Notes under the pieces: generated by a model
The model's database searches: none
Seen by the model: the letters and a program-made list of their open reading frames with translations, nothing else
Told to the model about the DNA's origin: nothing
Program-made: the position numbers and the translations under genes
Shown: in pieces, positions 18,755 through 25,351 of the stretch
How the letters are laid out: each line of letters begins with the position of its first letter
How positions within the stretch are numbered: position 1 is the stretch's first letter
Virus record (IMG/VR): IMGVR_UViG_3300029448_000085
Span: 1 to 30,746 of that record
DNA: 30,746 nt
Reading direction: 5' to 3' (one strand)
From: a virus

Positions 18755-20535
18755 TATATTCCTCCTAATGCTTGTGCAACACTAGGTGGTCCTGCTTGTT
18801 GTTGTGCCATTTGTTGTTCAATAATTTGTTGTTCTGCAGGTGGTAATTGTGGTTCTTGTGGTGTATAAAACATTTTAAGTATTTCTGTCATTTCACCTGG
18901 ATACTCATAAATAGCAATAACTGCCATTGTTGCAGCCATATCACCTTGAGCAGACCTAGCTAATACAGATTCAAACAAAACATTTTCTGCTTTATTTTTC
19001 CTAATACGTTCTTGTACTTTAGCTATATTATCAAGACCATCAATATTATCTTGTAGTGTTTCTGTATCTATAACACCAGCTTGTAACAATTGTAAACCAG
19101 TAACAATTTTTTGTGGTTCATCAAAACCAGCCATAACACCGTAAACACGTCTTGTTCTGTATTCACCTGCAATATCTTGCATAGGAGAATAATTTTCAGA
19201 AAAACTTGTACCTGCATAATAACCTTGTATTGGTTTTTTAGACAATTGAGGAAATTGTGCTGCTAATAAAGTATCTAGTTCTAATCTTTTAGCATCCATT
19301 TGTTGCATACCATGTTTAACAATTTCTCTATATTCATTAATCATTAATGACATAGTGCTATTTAATTCAGTAAGTCCAGCACCAGTAACAAAAGAATTAG
19401 GTGATTGTGAGTCATCAGTAACTGGATAACCACCAACCATTCTTAATTGTCTTTCTAATCTGTCTACTTGTTGAAATAATTGATAAGGTATATTGTTTTG
19501 TGGTTTAGAAACTTGTGTACCAGGTGCTAAGTAGTTTACAGCAAATCTACCTTTTCTGTATTGTCCTGATTCTAATTCACCAGATATATTTGTTTCTGTA
19601 AATACTGAGTCTTCCATAGCTATAGCTGACATAATATTTATTTTTGCCATCATAGCCATAAGACCTATTACGTGGTCGTATTGTCCTTTAAGTTCATCAA
19701 AAGCTAATCGTTTCATAAATACAAATGGAGGCCCAGACATAAAGTTTGGTATAAAATCTAATATCATTTTCTTTTCAGGAAATACTATGTATGTTCCACC
19801 TACGTCATAGTATTCAATAATTCTTACGCCTTGGCCTGTATTATCTTCCCAATTAGATTGCCTATCTGTTTCATATTGTTCCCCTACTCCGCCAGGACCA
19901 TATGCAGCTTCATTAGTTTCTTCTTCATCTGGATTTAAAATTTCTTTTGAAAACTCTGGATACAATTGTGCAAGTTTATATCTAGGTACTCTTCTTAATA
20001 CTGCTAATTCACGTGGTTGTTGGTCAGGACCGAAGTTACCTGGGAAAGTATCGTACGGGTCACGGAGTTCTGCCGTAGGATATATATAACCATTTTTATC
20101 TGTGCGTGTCGTTATTATCCAGGCGCAGTATCCGTAACCTGGCAACCATCTAGCTGCCTGTCCTAATTGTAGTGAAAGATTTTGTTTTTCGTCATAACTT
20201 GTAACAATTCTTTCTAATTTTTCTGCTCTGAACTTAGCTCTATCAGATGTATTATGATTTAATATATCTACACGAACTTGTGGTATTCCTGAAATTTTTT
20301 GTGCAAGTCGGTCAATACCTGATTGCAACATGTTTGGAGCTGGTAATAAATCAGCGTCTGATGATTCCATTTTTTCACCAAGTAATGCTTTCATACCTGC
20401 TACTCCACCATTTAAAATAGATTTAATTCTTGCTTTTTGAACTTGTCTTTCTTTTGATGGTTTACCATTTACTAATTGAGTAGCGTTATCAACTATCTCT
20501 CTGTAATTTTTAATATCTAAATTTTCTATCCCCAT
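18754..20535 (-). CDS. Portal protein
   Basis: A 593-aa protein in the expected place after the large terminase. The N-terminus is helical and basic. At ~126-160 it has the portal-like pattern QAARWLPGYGYCAWII, then a turn to ELRDPYDTFPGNFG and the DQQPRELAVLRRVPRYKL segment. A long helical region at ~270-420 follows (stem/crown), ending in a Gln-rich tail (PPAEQQIIEQQMAQQQAG). Portals form the dodecameric ring through which DNA is packaged and to which the connector binds. Length is in the usual 500-700 range. The ATG lies inside the terminase 3' end (10-base overlap) with GAGG four bases upstream. Podovirus-like portals have similar length, but the precise family was assigned by pattern memory. 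Confidence 0.85.
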   Translation of the reverse strand: MGIENLDIKNYREIVDNATQLVNGKPSKERQVQKARIKSILNGGVAGMKALLGEKMESSDADLLPAPNMLQSGIDRLAQKISGIPQVRVDILNHNTSDRAKFRAEKLERIVTSYDEKQNLSLQLGQAARWLPGYGYCAWIITTRTDKNGYIYPTAELRDPYDTFPGNFGPDQQPRELAVLRRVPRYKLAQLYPEFSKEILNPDEEETNEAAYGPGGVGEQYETDRQSNWEDNTGQGVRIIEYYDVGGTYIVFPEKKMILDFIPNFMSGPPFVFMKRLAFDELKGQYDHVIGLMAMMAKINIMSAIAMEDSVFTETNISGELESGQYRKGRFAVNYLAPGTQVSKPQNNIPYQLFQQVDRLERQLRMVGGYPVTDDSQSPNSFVTGAGLTELNSTMSLMINEYREIVKHGMQQMDAKRLELDTLLAAQFPQLSKKPIQGYYAGTSFSENYSPMQDIAGEYRTRRVYGVMAGFDEPQKIVTGLQLLQAGVIDTETLQDNIDGLDNIAKVQERIRKNKAENVLFESVLARSAQGDMAATMAVIAIYEYPGEMTEILKMFYTPQEPQLPPAEQQIIEQQMAQQQAGPPSVAQALGGI

Positions 20536-22439
20536 GGTGCCTCATTATAGTCTGTATATCCGTAATCAGTGTAACTAGCATCATAATCTAGTCCCATACC
20601 TGCAAGTTGTTCCTTGTTCATTCTTCTAAAAACTTTCATAGGAAACCACCCTGCCATAACTATATCAGTTTTTTCTTTGTTTCGCTGAGAAACTGGCTTT
20701 CCATCAAAATAAAGTAATTGTTGTCTATAAGCATTAACTTTAGACTGTGATTCTGAATCTCCAACTGGTAAATGTATTTTTTGTGCTTCAAACAATCCAG
20801 CCATCGAACCAACACCATACATAGGGTCATGCTTGTTACTTCCAGTAACATGGCCTTGCATTGTAATACCACCTCTTAAAACAAATTCTTTTATCTTATC
20901 ATCTTGTCTAATAGCTGTTTGAAATCCATTTTCTTCGATAACCCAATGTTGTAAATCATATTTATGTAACCAATCAGACATAATTTGCAAAGCATGTTTT
21001 ACTCCACCACCTTGTCTATTTTCAATATCAATTAAAAATAGTTCTCCTCTAGGTACATTAATACCCCATAGTACAGCTGCTTGATAACCAGAAGAAGCAG
21101 GGTCAAGTCCAGCAACTAAATATAAATTGCCTGGTACCTGCCCAATAACTAAATCAGGCCTCATACATTGGTCAACCATATTCATTGTAAATATTTGTGT
21201 ACCTTCAACAAATGCTTGATTGTAATAAACCATTTCAAATATTTTTCTACCACCTGTAGTTTCAGCAGCTTGCATTCTTGTGTTAAGCCATTTGTAAGTT
21301 CTTTTGTTAGGCCATAACATACAATCAATATGTTCATCAACTATGTGGTCAGGTATTGTACATTCTATTTGATGTGCTGTTTCGACTATTTGGTCAAAAT
21401 TTTCATTAGCTAAAAGATGATGATATAAATCATCAGAGTGTTGTCTTGAACCTATAACAACAACAGCAGTATGTTCTTCTTTTCTTGAAGATAAAGTTGT
21501 TGTCCACCATTGTCTAGTATTTTCTCTTGCACCAGGTTGCATTGTTGTTTGATGGTCTTCAATGTCATCAGCAATAATTAAGTCGCAATCTCTTGAAAGA
21601 ATCTTGCCACCTTTACCTACAGCAACCATAGTAGGTGATTTAATTCCTGGTACTGTTCTAGTGCCTACAGTAAATTGATTTTGTGACCACATTTTACCTG
21701 ACCTATTATCAGGTTTAAATTTCTTTCCAGGTGCGCAAAAGTCTTCTTGTAATCTTTCATTATCATCAAGATGTTCTAATACTGCTGATACAGCATTCTT
21801 TGCAATATCTTCATTTCCACCTACCCACATTATTCTTATGTTTGGGTTTTTCATTATTTGATACACAGCAAAATGTATTAATAATTCTGTTTTGCCATGT
21901 CTAGGAGGACTTAATATAATTAATTCTTTACCCCCCTCTATAGCTTGTATAATATTTGTTATCCAGTTTTCGTGAAAATCAGCTGTTTCATATTTTTCCC
22001 CTGTTTCTGTAGCAAAATATCGGTTGCGAAAGCTAGAAAAATTTTCTAAACTTTCTTTAGTTTCTTCTGATATATCCCAACCCTCTGCAGCTATTTCGTT
22101 TTTAACATCTATTTTGTACGCACCTGCCATTCTTGATACTGTAGCACTGGTGGTTCCTAATGCTTGCGCTATATCACCCACAGTAATGGTGCCTGCTGCA
22201 AGTTCTTCAGCGAATTTTTCTTTAAATTCATCATAAAAATTACCCCTACGTATACTTGTTGAATCGCCAGTATCTGCTTTAATTGATTTGTTTATAGGTT
22301 TTTCTTTTATCTCTCCATTTTGAGATTGCGCCCAGGTTCTTTTATTACATGTAGTACTACAAAACTTTCTTTGCTTGCCTTTAAGACGTTTCTTACAGCT
22401 GCTGCCAGCACATATAACACGGGTATTTTTATCTGTCAT
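20526..22439 (-). CDS. terL: Terminase large subunit with N-terminal zinc and HTH segments
   Basis: A 637-aa packaging motor. The ATPase shows Walker A (SPPRHGKTE, ~177-185), Walker B with catalytic acids (DLIIADDIED, ~286-295) and a likely coupling motif (VIGSRQHSDDL, ~328-338). The RNase H-like nuclease has D446 in GLDPASSG, E502/E503 in VIEENGF and D592 in TDIVMA. Before the ATPase the protein carries Cys10, Cys15, Cys27 and Cys31 (a probable zinc finger) and a helix-turn-helix-like stretch at ~84-110 (TVGDIAQALGTTSATVSRMA). Small terminase subunits typically recognise DNA with an HTH, so this N-terminus may supply that function. No separate small subunit gene is seen upstream. There is no Shine-Dalgarno before the ATG. 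Confidence 0.93.
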   Translation of the reverse strand: MTDKNTRVICAGSSCKKRLKGKQRKFCSTTCNKRTWAQSQNGEIKEKPINKSIKADTGDSTSIRRGNFYDEFKEKFAEELAAGTITVGDIAQALGTTSATVSRMAGAYKIDVKNEIAAEGWDISEETKESLENFSSFRNRYFATETGEKYETADFHENWITNIIQAIEGGKELIILSPPRHGKTELLIHFAVYQIMKNPNIRIMWVGGNEDIAKNAVSAVLEHLDDNERLQEDFCAPGKKFKPDNRSGKMWSQNQFTVGTRTVPGIKSPTMVAVGKGGKILSRDCDLIIADDIEDHQTTMQPGARENTRQWWTTTLSSRKEEHTAVVVIGSRQHSDDLYHHLLANENFDQIVETAHQIECTIPDHIVDEHIDCMLWPNKRTYKWLNTRMQAAETTGGRKIFEMVYYNQAFVEGTQIFTMNMVDQCMRPDLVIGQVPGNLYLVAGLDPASSGYQAAVLWGINVPRGELFLIDIENRQGGGVKHALQIMSDWLHKYDLQHWVIEENGFQTAIRQDDKIKEFVLRGGITMQGHVTGSNKHDPMYGVGSMAGLFEAQKIHLPVGDSESQSKVNAYRQQLLYFDGKPVSQRNKEKTDIVMAGWFPMKVFRRMNKEQLAGMGLDYDASYTDYGYTDYNEAPWG

Positions 22440-22473
22440 AAACTAATATATATTAGATTGTTGCATAGATAGA

Positions 22474-22502
22474 ATTATATGCTATATTTTACAAATATAC
22501 AA
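22474..22502 (-). promoter_or_regulatory. Sigma70-type promoter for the virion operon
   Basis: On the minus strand TTGTAT (22502-22497) and TATAAT (22479-22474) are separated by exactly 17 bases. Transcription would start near 22467, giving the terminase mRNA a leader of about 28 bases without a Shine-Dalgarno. Another AT-rich box (TATATT) lies only five bases before the ATG, so a leaderless form is also possible. Confidence 0.65.
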
Positions 22503-22807
22503 ACATTGAAGGCTAGTAAATAGTCACAAGTGAAGGTGCCATCGGGAGGCAAAAAGCTTAGAATCGGTAATACGATACAGTAGTAACACAAACTAAGTAC
22601 TCAAGAACTTTAGAAAAACTTCAATAATCATAAGGCCCAACACTATAGCCCGCTACGCTCAACAGTACTCCCCATACATCCTTACGGAAGTTACCAGCAT
22701 ATATTTTACTGGATACGTATAAATAGAAAGAGACTTAAGTTGATATGTGTAGGTCAAAGCTTTAGATGGTGTAGTATAAGACAAAGTACATACAAAAGTC
22801 TATCATA

Positions 22808-22836
22808 TGTTCCAATAAAGAGTGATAGTATATAAT
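22808..22836 (+). promoter_or_regulatory. Candidate promoter for the rightward early genes
   Basis: TATAAT at 22831-22836 is a perfect -10 box. The -35 is weak (TGTTCC at 22808, or TTCCAA at 22810). A start near 22843 would place the whole conserved leader element at 22851-22920 inside the mRNA. Confidence 0.45.
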
Positions 22837-22850
22837 GTAAAAAGAAGTCA

Positions 22851-22927
22851 TTGTCCACATCCCTACTTCGTTTAAATGGGGGTATATATATCATTCTGGA
22901 TATTGTATATATAATCAATGAAAGGAG
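22851..22927 (+). promoter_or_regulatory. Repeated leader element, copy A
   Basis: This block and the one at 23246 align without gaps for about 55 bases: TTGTCC, then CAT, then CTTCGT, GGGGG 27 bases after the first T of TTGTCC, TATAT, and TTCTGGAT 16 bases after the first G of GGGGG. The Shine-Dalgarno AAAGGAG of the next gene follows 27 bases later. A C-run can pair with GGGGG, and AT-rich arms can pair around the TTCTGG segment. It is either a phage-specific promoter element or, given the upstream TATAAT, a leader RNA. Confidence 0.6.
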
Positions 22928-22932
22928 TTATT

Positions 22933-23151
22933 ATGCAATGTGAAATATGTGATGAAGTCATGGAAGTTGTCGAATATGATGATGGCGGAAATGGTGTCAA
23001 AGGTGGTAAATTTGGCGTAGTTAAAAGCTGGAGTTCAACCACTAATGATAAAGGTTATAGAACTGCGAATACTAAGTCATTAGATATTCATAGAAAATGT
23101 GGATTTAAAGCTTTAATGAAAGCTGGAGTAGATTTAAGTGAATTAGTCTAA
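22933..23151 (+). CDS. Small putative zinc-binding protein, 72 aa
   Basis: The first rightward gene. It begins MQCEICDEVMEVVEYDDGG, with C3 and C6 as CxxC and H53/C56 as HRKC near the C-terminus, together a plausible zinc site. A Gly/Lys-rich middle and a short C-terminal helix complete it. The start at 22933 is chosen because AAAGGAG sits six bases before it; an upstream in-frame ATG at 22918 would place that ribosome site inside the gene. First position after a divergent promoter, with its own terminator behind it, fits an early regulator or host-takeover protein. Family not recognised. Confidence 0.75.
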   Translation: MQCEICDEVMEVVEYDDGGNGVKGGKFGVVKSWSSTTNDKGYRTANTKSLDIHRKCGFKALMKAGVDLSELV

Positions 23152-23163
23152 ACCACATATTGG

Positions 23164-23205
23164 CTAGAGGGTTAGTTTAAATATACTAGCCCTTTAGTTT
23201 TTATT
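23164..23205 (+). terminator. Rho-independent terminator
   Basis: CTAGAGGGTTAGT (23165-ish) pairs with ACTAGCCCTTTAG over 13 positions, with two G-T wobbles and an AT loop, followed by TTTTTATT. It closes the 72-aa gene and makes the next leader element an independent unit. Confidence 0.85.
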
Positions 23206-23245
23206 AAGATTTAGTGGTAGCAAAATAAAAACGAATAAAGTGTTC

Positions 23246-23319
23246 TTGTCCCCATTTCTCTTTCGTCTTGTCGGGGGTATATCTTTCCTTCTGGATTATT
23301 TATATATATTATTAAGGAG
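23246..23319 (+). promoter_or_regulatory. Repeated leader element, copy B
   Basis: This is the second copy of the element at 22851, with identical spacing between TTGTCC (23246), GGGGG (23273) and TTCTGGAT (23289). The Shine-Dalgarno AAGGAG of the 50-aa gene begins at 23314. CCCC at 23250 can pair with GGGG at 23273. Its TTTCCTTCTGG stretch also resembles the loop motif TTTCCTTAYGGG of the hairpins at 24522 and 26838. Since a strong terminator lies just upstream, this block must carry or lie next to a promoter, but no clear -35/-10 pair is visible before it. Confidence 0.6.
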
Positions 23320-23323
23320 AATT

Positions 23324-23476
23324 ATGAAAGTATATGAATTAAAACAAATGATTAGTGCATTTGATAATTATTACAGAACTGATTGGTTGGATGAATATAT
23401 GCCAAACAATTATATAGAAATGTTGAAGTTATGTAATGATTTAATGATGGATGATAAAGCAGAAGGAAATTATTAA
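23324..23476 (+). CDS. Small uncharacterised protein, 50 aa
   Basis: A 50-aa acidic, Tyr- and Met-rich protein beginning MKVYELKQMISAFDNYYRTD. It looks like two short helices. The start at 23324 is supported by AAGGAG six bases upstream; a longer frame from 23240 would run through the conserved leader element and is rejected. Family unknown. Its expression is set by leader element B, the same signal as for the zinc-binding protein before it, so both are probably co-regulated early genes. Confidence 0.65.
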   Translation: MKVYELKQMISAFDNYYRTDWLDEYMPNNYIEMLKLCNDLMMDDKAEGNY

Positions 23477-23486
23477 TAGATAGTTT

Positions 23487-23572
23487 GATGGGCTTGAGAG
23501 GAGTTCGCCATTTAATATATGGTTTAAAGTAACCAAAGTCCATCTAAGTATTTATTAAGGAGGTAATAAATA
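23487..23572 (+). promoter_or_regulatory. Structured leader with ribosome site in a hairpin loop
   Basis: GATGGGCTT (23487-23495) pairs with AAGTCCATC (23536-23544), enclosing smaller alternatives (CCAT/ATGG or GGTT/AACC). Next, TATTTATT (23549-23556) pairs perfectly with AATAAATA (23565-23572), leaving AAGGAGGT in the 8-base loop and the start codon at the stem base. The strong Shine-Dalgarno is therefore shown in a loop, a layout suited to control by a protein or RNA. Confidence 0.6.
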
Positions 23573-24132
23573 TGTGTCCCAAATGTAAACGAAAACATAA
23601 ACACGCAGTACTTGATGGAACATTATGTAATGAGTGTTGGGATTTGAGTTTTAGCGTTCCACTTCCCCCATGGGTTAGTTGGCCCGCTAAAGTAAATAAG
23701 GATAAAATGAAAGGAGCTACGATGTTAGCAAATTATCCAAGTTCACTAGATAATGTGAACACAATTGTTGCAACCGGTGCGTTGACAACATTAACTAGAG
23801 ATGGAAATCCAACTATTGGAGTTTCATCTAAAACTGGAGATAAATTTATGAATGGTCTTAAATTTATTTTTGATGGTAGAGATAATAAGCAAGCCAATTT
23901 GAATTGTGTTGCTTATGGAGAGGATTTAGTAAATCAAATTACTGAGTTCTTGAAAGCTAATCATACAGAAGGTAAAGTTAGACCATTTGGTAGGTTAATG
24001 GTTGAATGTAAAGTTCAAGCAAATAACTATGAAAAGAATGGCGTAATACAATATAAGAATGAACTTGTAATTAAGAACATTTGGAATGCACCTAGTAAAG
24101 GTGATGATAGCTTTACTTACGAAGAGGAGTAA
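23572..24132 (+). CDS. SSB-like protein with N-terminal zinc ribbon; internal start likely
   Basis: A 186-aa protein. Residues 1-45 have C2/C5 and C19/C22, a zinc ribbon. From ~58 the sequence follows the single-stranded-DNA-binding OB fold: VATGALTTLTRDGNP, a strand pair, LNCVAYGEDLVNQITEFLK (compare the usual LNCVAWGKLAE pattern), GRLMVECKVQ, and YKNELVIKNIW. It ends in an acidic tail (DDSFTYEEE) as SSBs do for partner binding. An internal ATG at 23722 (Met51) has AAAGGAG five bases upstream, better than many true starts here, and would yield a 136-aa SSB without the ribbon. Two products from one gene are likely. Expected role: coating single-stranded DNA in phage replication or recombination. 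Confidence 0.75.
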   Translation: MCPKCKRKHKHAVLDGTLCNECWDLSFSVPLPPWVSWPAKVNKDKMKGATMLANYPSSLDNVNTIVATGALTTLTRDGNPTIGVSSKTGDKFMNGLKFIFDGRDNKQANLNCVAYGEDLVNQITEFLKANHTEGKVRPFGRLMVECKVQANNYEKNGVIQYKNELVIKNIWNAPSKGDDSFTYEEE

Positions 24133-24141
24133 GTAATAACA

Positions 24142-24185
24142 TAGTTGAGGGTGTCTAGCAATAGATGCCCTTAGCTATTTTTTTA
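24142..24185 (+). terminator. Strong rho-independent terminator after the SSB-like gene
   Basis: A continuous 16-pair stem, from TAGTTGAGGG at 24142 to CCCTTAGCTA ending at 24177, is closed by a GCAA tetraloop and followed by seven T residues (24178-24184). All pairs are Watson-Crick or G-T. It should stop most transcription, so downstream genes need read-through or another promoter. Confidence 0.92.
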
Positions 24186-24202
24186 TTGGAGAACCTAGAA
24201 TA

Positions 24203-24475
24203 ATGCAAAATATAAACGACATAAACATACAACCGTGCATAAGAAGTGGCTATTGTTGTAACAAAGCACCTTGCTATTTTGGAGAAGTAACAAGTGATAC
24301 TAACCCTAGTTGTAAATTCCTAGAAGGTAACAGTCCAGGCAATTACAAGTGTGGTAAATATGACGAAATTGTAGCAGGTATGCCAGAAAATAATGCTGAA
24401 TTTGAACCAGCTTTTGGTGCAGGTTGTAGCAGTGCATTGAACCCAGTAAGATTAAAAATGAAAGGAAATATTTAA
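24203..24475 (+). CDS. Cysteine-cluster protein (YkgJ-like), 90 aa
   Basis: A 90-aa protein with C12, C18, C19, C24, C37, C50 and C75 in the order CIRSGYCCNKAPC...C...YKC. This resembles the Fe/Zn-cluster pattern of the YkgJ-type family, where such cysteines are thought to bind metal. It ends with a basic tail (VRLKMKGNI). The family assignment rests on the CxxxxxCC...PC and KCxxYDEI arrangement. Function in phages is not established; a metal-dependent modification or regulatory role is possible. It has a weak, distant ribosome site (TTGGAG) and lies between a strong terminator and a structured leader. Confidence 0.65.
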   Translation: MQNINDINIQPCIRSGYCCNKAPCYFGEVTSDTNPSCKFLEGNSPGNYKCGKYDEIVAGMPENNAEFEPAFGAGCSSALNPVRLKMKGNI

Positions 24476-24521
24476 AAAAGGATGCGTAGATAAGAGCAAA
24501 ATAAAGACGATGTTTTGCTTC

Positions 24522-24576
24522 GGCCTACTTTCCTTATGGGCTAGTTAGGCCTTACTAAATAATAGAATGGAGAAAA
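24522..24576 (+). promoter_or_regulatory. Leader hairpin C1 before a Shine-Dalgarno site
   Basis: GGCCTA (24522-24527) pairs with TAGGCC (24546-24551) around an 18-base loop containing TTTCCTTATGGG. It is followed by TTACTAAATAATAGAA and then TGGAG, the ribosome site of the next gene. The hairpin at 26838 has the same loop motif and same tail but a different stem sequence that still pairs, which points to RNA-level conservation. Confidence 0.7.
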
Positions 24577-24578
24577 TA

Positions 24579-24917
24579 ATGGAAGATGAGATAACAAGTT
24601 ATAGTGCTGGTGCAATATTAGATATTATACCAGGCATGTTACAAAGACACGCAATGTCAAATATTGTAATGCATCCAGGACCTAACAAAGATAATGAAAG
24701 AGGCGGTGTTAGTTTTACGGTTACCATAAACGACATTGGTTTAAGATGGAAAGTCATACATAATTGGGGAGATTTGTTTACAGTTTTATATACATCACCT
24801 AATGATGAATACAATGAGGACTTACCATTTACAGAAGAAATGGATAGGGGAGCATTTGTTGAAACTATGGAACAACTTATGTCATATATGCTTGATAATG
24901 TAATGGAGGAGGAATAA
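24579..24917 (+). CDS. Uncharacterised protein, 112 aa
   Basis: A 112-aa acidic protein beginning MEDEITSYSAGAILDIIPGM, with a beta-rich centre (GVSFTVTINDIGLRWKVIHN) and an acidic helical end (FVETMEQLMSYMLDNVMEEE). I do not recognise the family. The start at 24579 is set by TGGAG six bases before it; an in-frame ATG at 24567 overlaps this site. The gene is controlled by hairpin C1. Its terminal Glu-Glu-Glu codons contain the ribosome site (GGAGGAGG) of the following gene, with a TAATG overlap. Confidence 0.7.
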   Translation: MEDEITSYSAGAILDIIPGMLQRHAMSNIVMHPGPNKDNERGGVSFTVTINDIGLRWKVIHNWGDLFTVLYTSPNDEYNEDLPFTEEMDRGAFVETMEQLMSYMLDNVMEEE

Positions 24918-25057
24918 TGGATAAAGAAATAAAAGATTTATGGACAGCAATTGAAGGATTAACTAAGTCTATGCAAAACATAGCTACTGCGTTAGAAACA
25001 ATTACAGAATTTGATAAAGCTGTTACACAAAAATTATTAGAACTAGAAAACAAATAA
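24917..25057 (+). CDS. Small helical protein, 46 aa
   Basis: A 46-aa protein starting MDKEIKDLWTAIEGLTKSMQ. It has heptad-like spacing of Leu, Ile and Met through most of its length (NIATALETITEFDKAVTQKL), indicating a short coiled coil that probably forms dimers or trimers. The ATG overlaps the previous stop (TAATG), with GGAGGAGG just upstream. Function unknown; its coupling to the 112-aa protein suggests a partner role. Confidence 0.7.
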   Translation: MDKEIKDLWTAIEGLTKSMQNIATALETITEFDKAVTQKLLELENK

Positions 25058-25063
25058 AGTTCT

Positions 25064-25210
25064 AGCTACCTATTGTATTATATCTCCCCGATATATGTAC
25101 GTATGCACTGTAGGTAGCTTAGTGTCTATAAGTAAGAGTCCAAAATACAGCCCTGTTTGCGGACCACTGAAAGTAGGCACTAAGCTATTTATATAGCTAG
25201 AAAGGAATAT
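25064..25210 (+). ncRNA. Candidate riboswitch, glutamine / Downstream-peptide-like
   Basis: Two mutually exclusive folds share bases 25117-25119. One is a 9-bp stem AGCTACCTA (25064-25072) with TAGGTAGCT (25111-25119). The other is P1, GCTTAGTG (25117-25124) with CACTAAGC (25178-25185). Inside P1 lie an inner stem GTCC/GGAC (25138-25141 with 25161-25164) and, just before the closing strand, ACTGAAAGTAGG. From memory the AAGUAGG block next to P1 is the hallmark of glutamine-binding glnA and Downstream-peptide RNAs, and the latter precede short ORFs in marine phages and cyanobacteria; a 46-codon gene follows here. A further hairpin, AGCTAT/ATAGCT, lies before the ribosome site. The class is not proven. 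Confidence 0.5.
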
Positions 25211-25351
25211 ATGTATAAAAAATTAAAAGTACTTAAAAGATTTATATCTTGGAAAATTAAAGATATTAAACATACAAGAAATATAGATAAAGCACTTAAA
25301 GCATTACATATTGAAGCATTAAAAGCAGATAGAAAGGATAACAATGCCTAA
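25211..25351 (+). CDS. Small basic peptide behind the riboswitch candidate, 46 aa
   Basis: A 46-aa, strongly basic protein (MYKKLKVLKRFISWKIKDIK at the start, then RNIDKALKALHIEALKADRK), essentially one or two amphipathic helices. AAAGGA lies four bases before the ATG. It overlaps the next gene by 8 bases. If the upstream RNA senses a ligand, this peptide and the Api92-like gene behind it are the controlled genes. Basic amphipathic peptides can bind nucleic acid or a host enzyme. In cyanobacteria short peptides behind a glutamine riboswitch regulate glutamine synthetase, but no sequence match is claimed here. Confidence 0.7.
   Translation: MYKKLKVLKRFISWKIKDIKHTRNIDKALKALHIEALKADRKDNNA

Larger units (their letters stand above)
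22440..22932. other. Divergent intergenic control region
   Basis: No convincing gene is visible in these ~490 bases. The left end holds the leftward promoter, and the right end a TATAAT box plus the first leader element of the rightward genes. The middle (22515-22700) is richer in G+C than its flanks and contains short hairpins (TGCC/GGCA near 22530, ATCG/CGAT near 22563), an imperfect dyad from CTAAGT at 22593 to TTTAG at 22613, and a TCC-TTAC-GGA mini-hairpin near 22680 that resembles loop motifs of later leaders. It could hold operator sites, an origin or a small RNA; the sequence does not decide. Confidence 0.5.

Noticed and set aside
20660-20872. 70-codon minus-strand frame inside terminase
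   Set aside because: It is a shadow frame in the conserved nuclease domain without a ribosome site.
22541-22560. GCAAAAAGCT shared with the spacer near 7274
   Set aside because: A 10-mer match is expected many times by chance in 30 kb of AT-rich DNA, and surrounding sequence does not align.
22851-22870. Minus-strand reading of leader A as a glutamine-riboswitch core (GAAGTAGGG)
   Set aside because: The orientation is wrong for the gene it precedes, and copy B does not keep the key bases.
22918-22932. Upstream ATG for the 72-aa zinc-binding protein
   Set aside because: Using it would put the AAAGGAG ribosome site inside the gene; the ATG at 22933 has ideal spacing.
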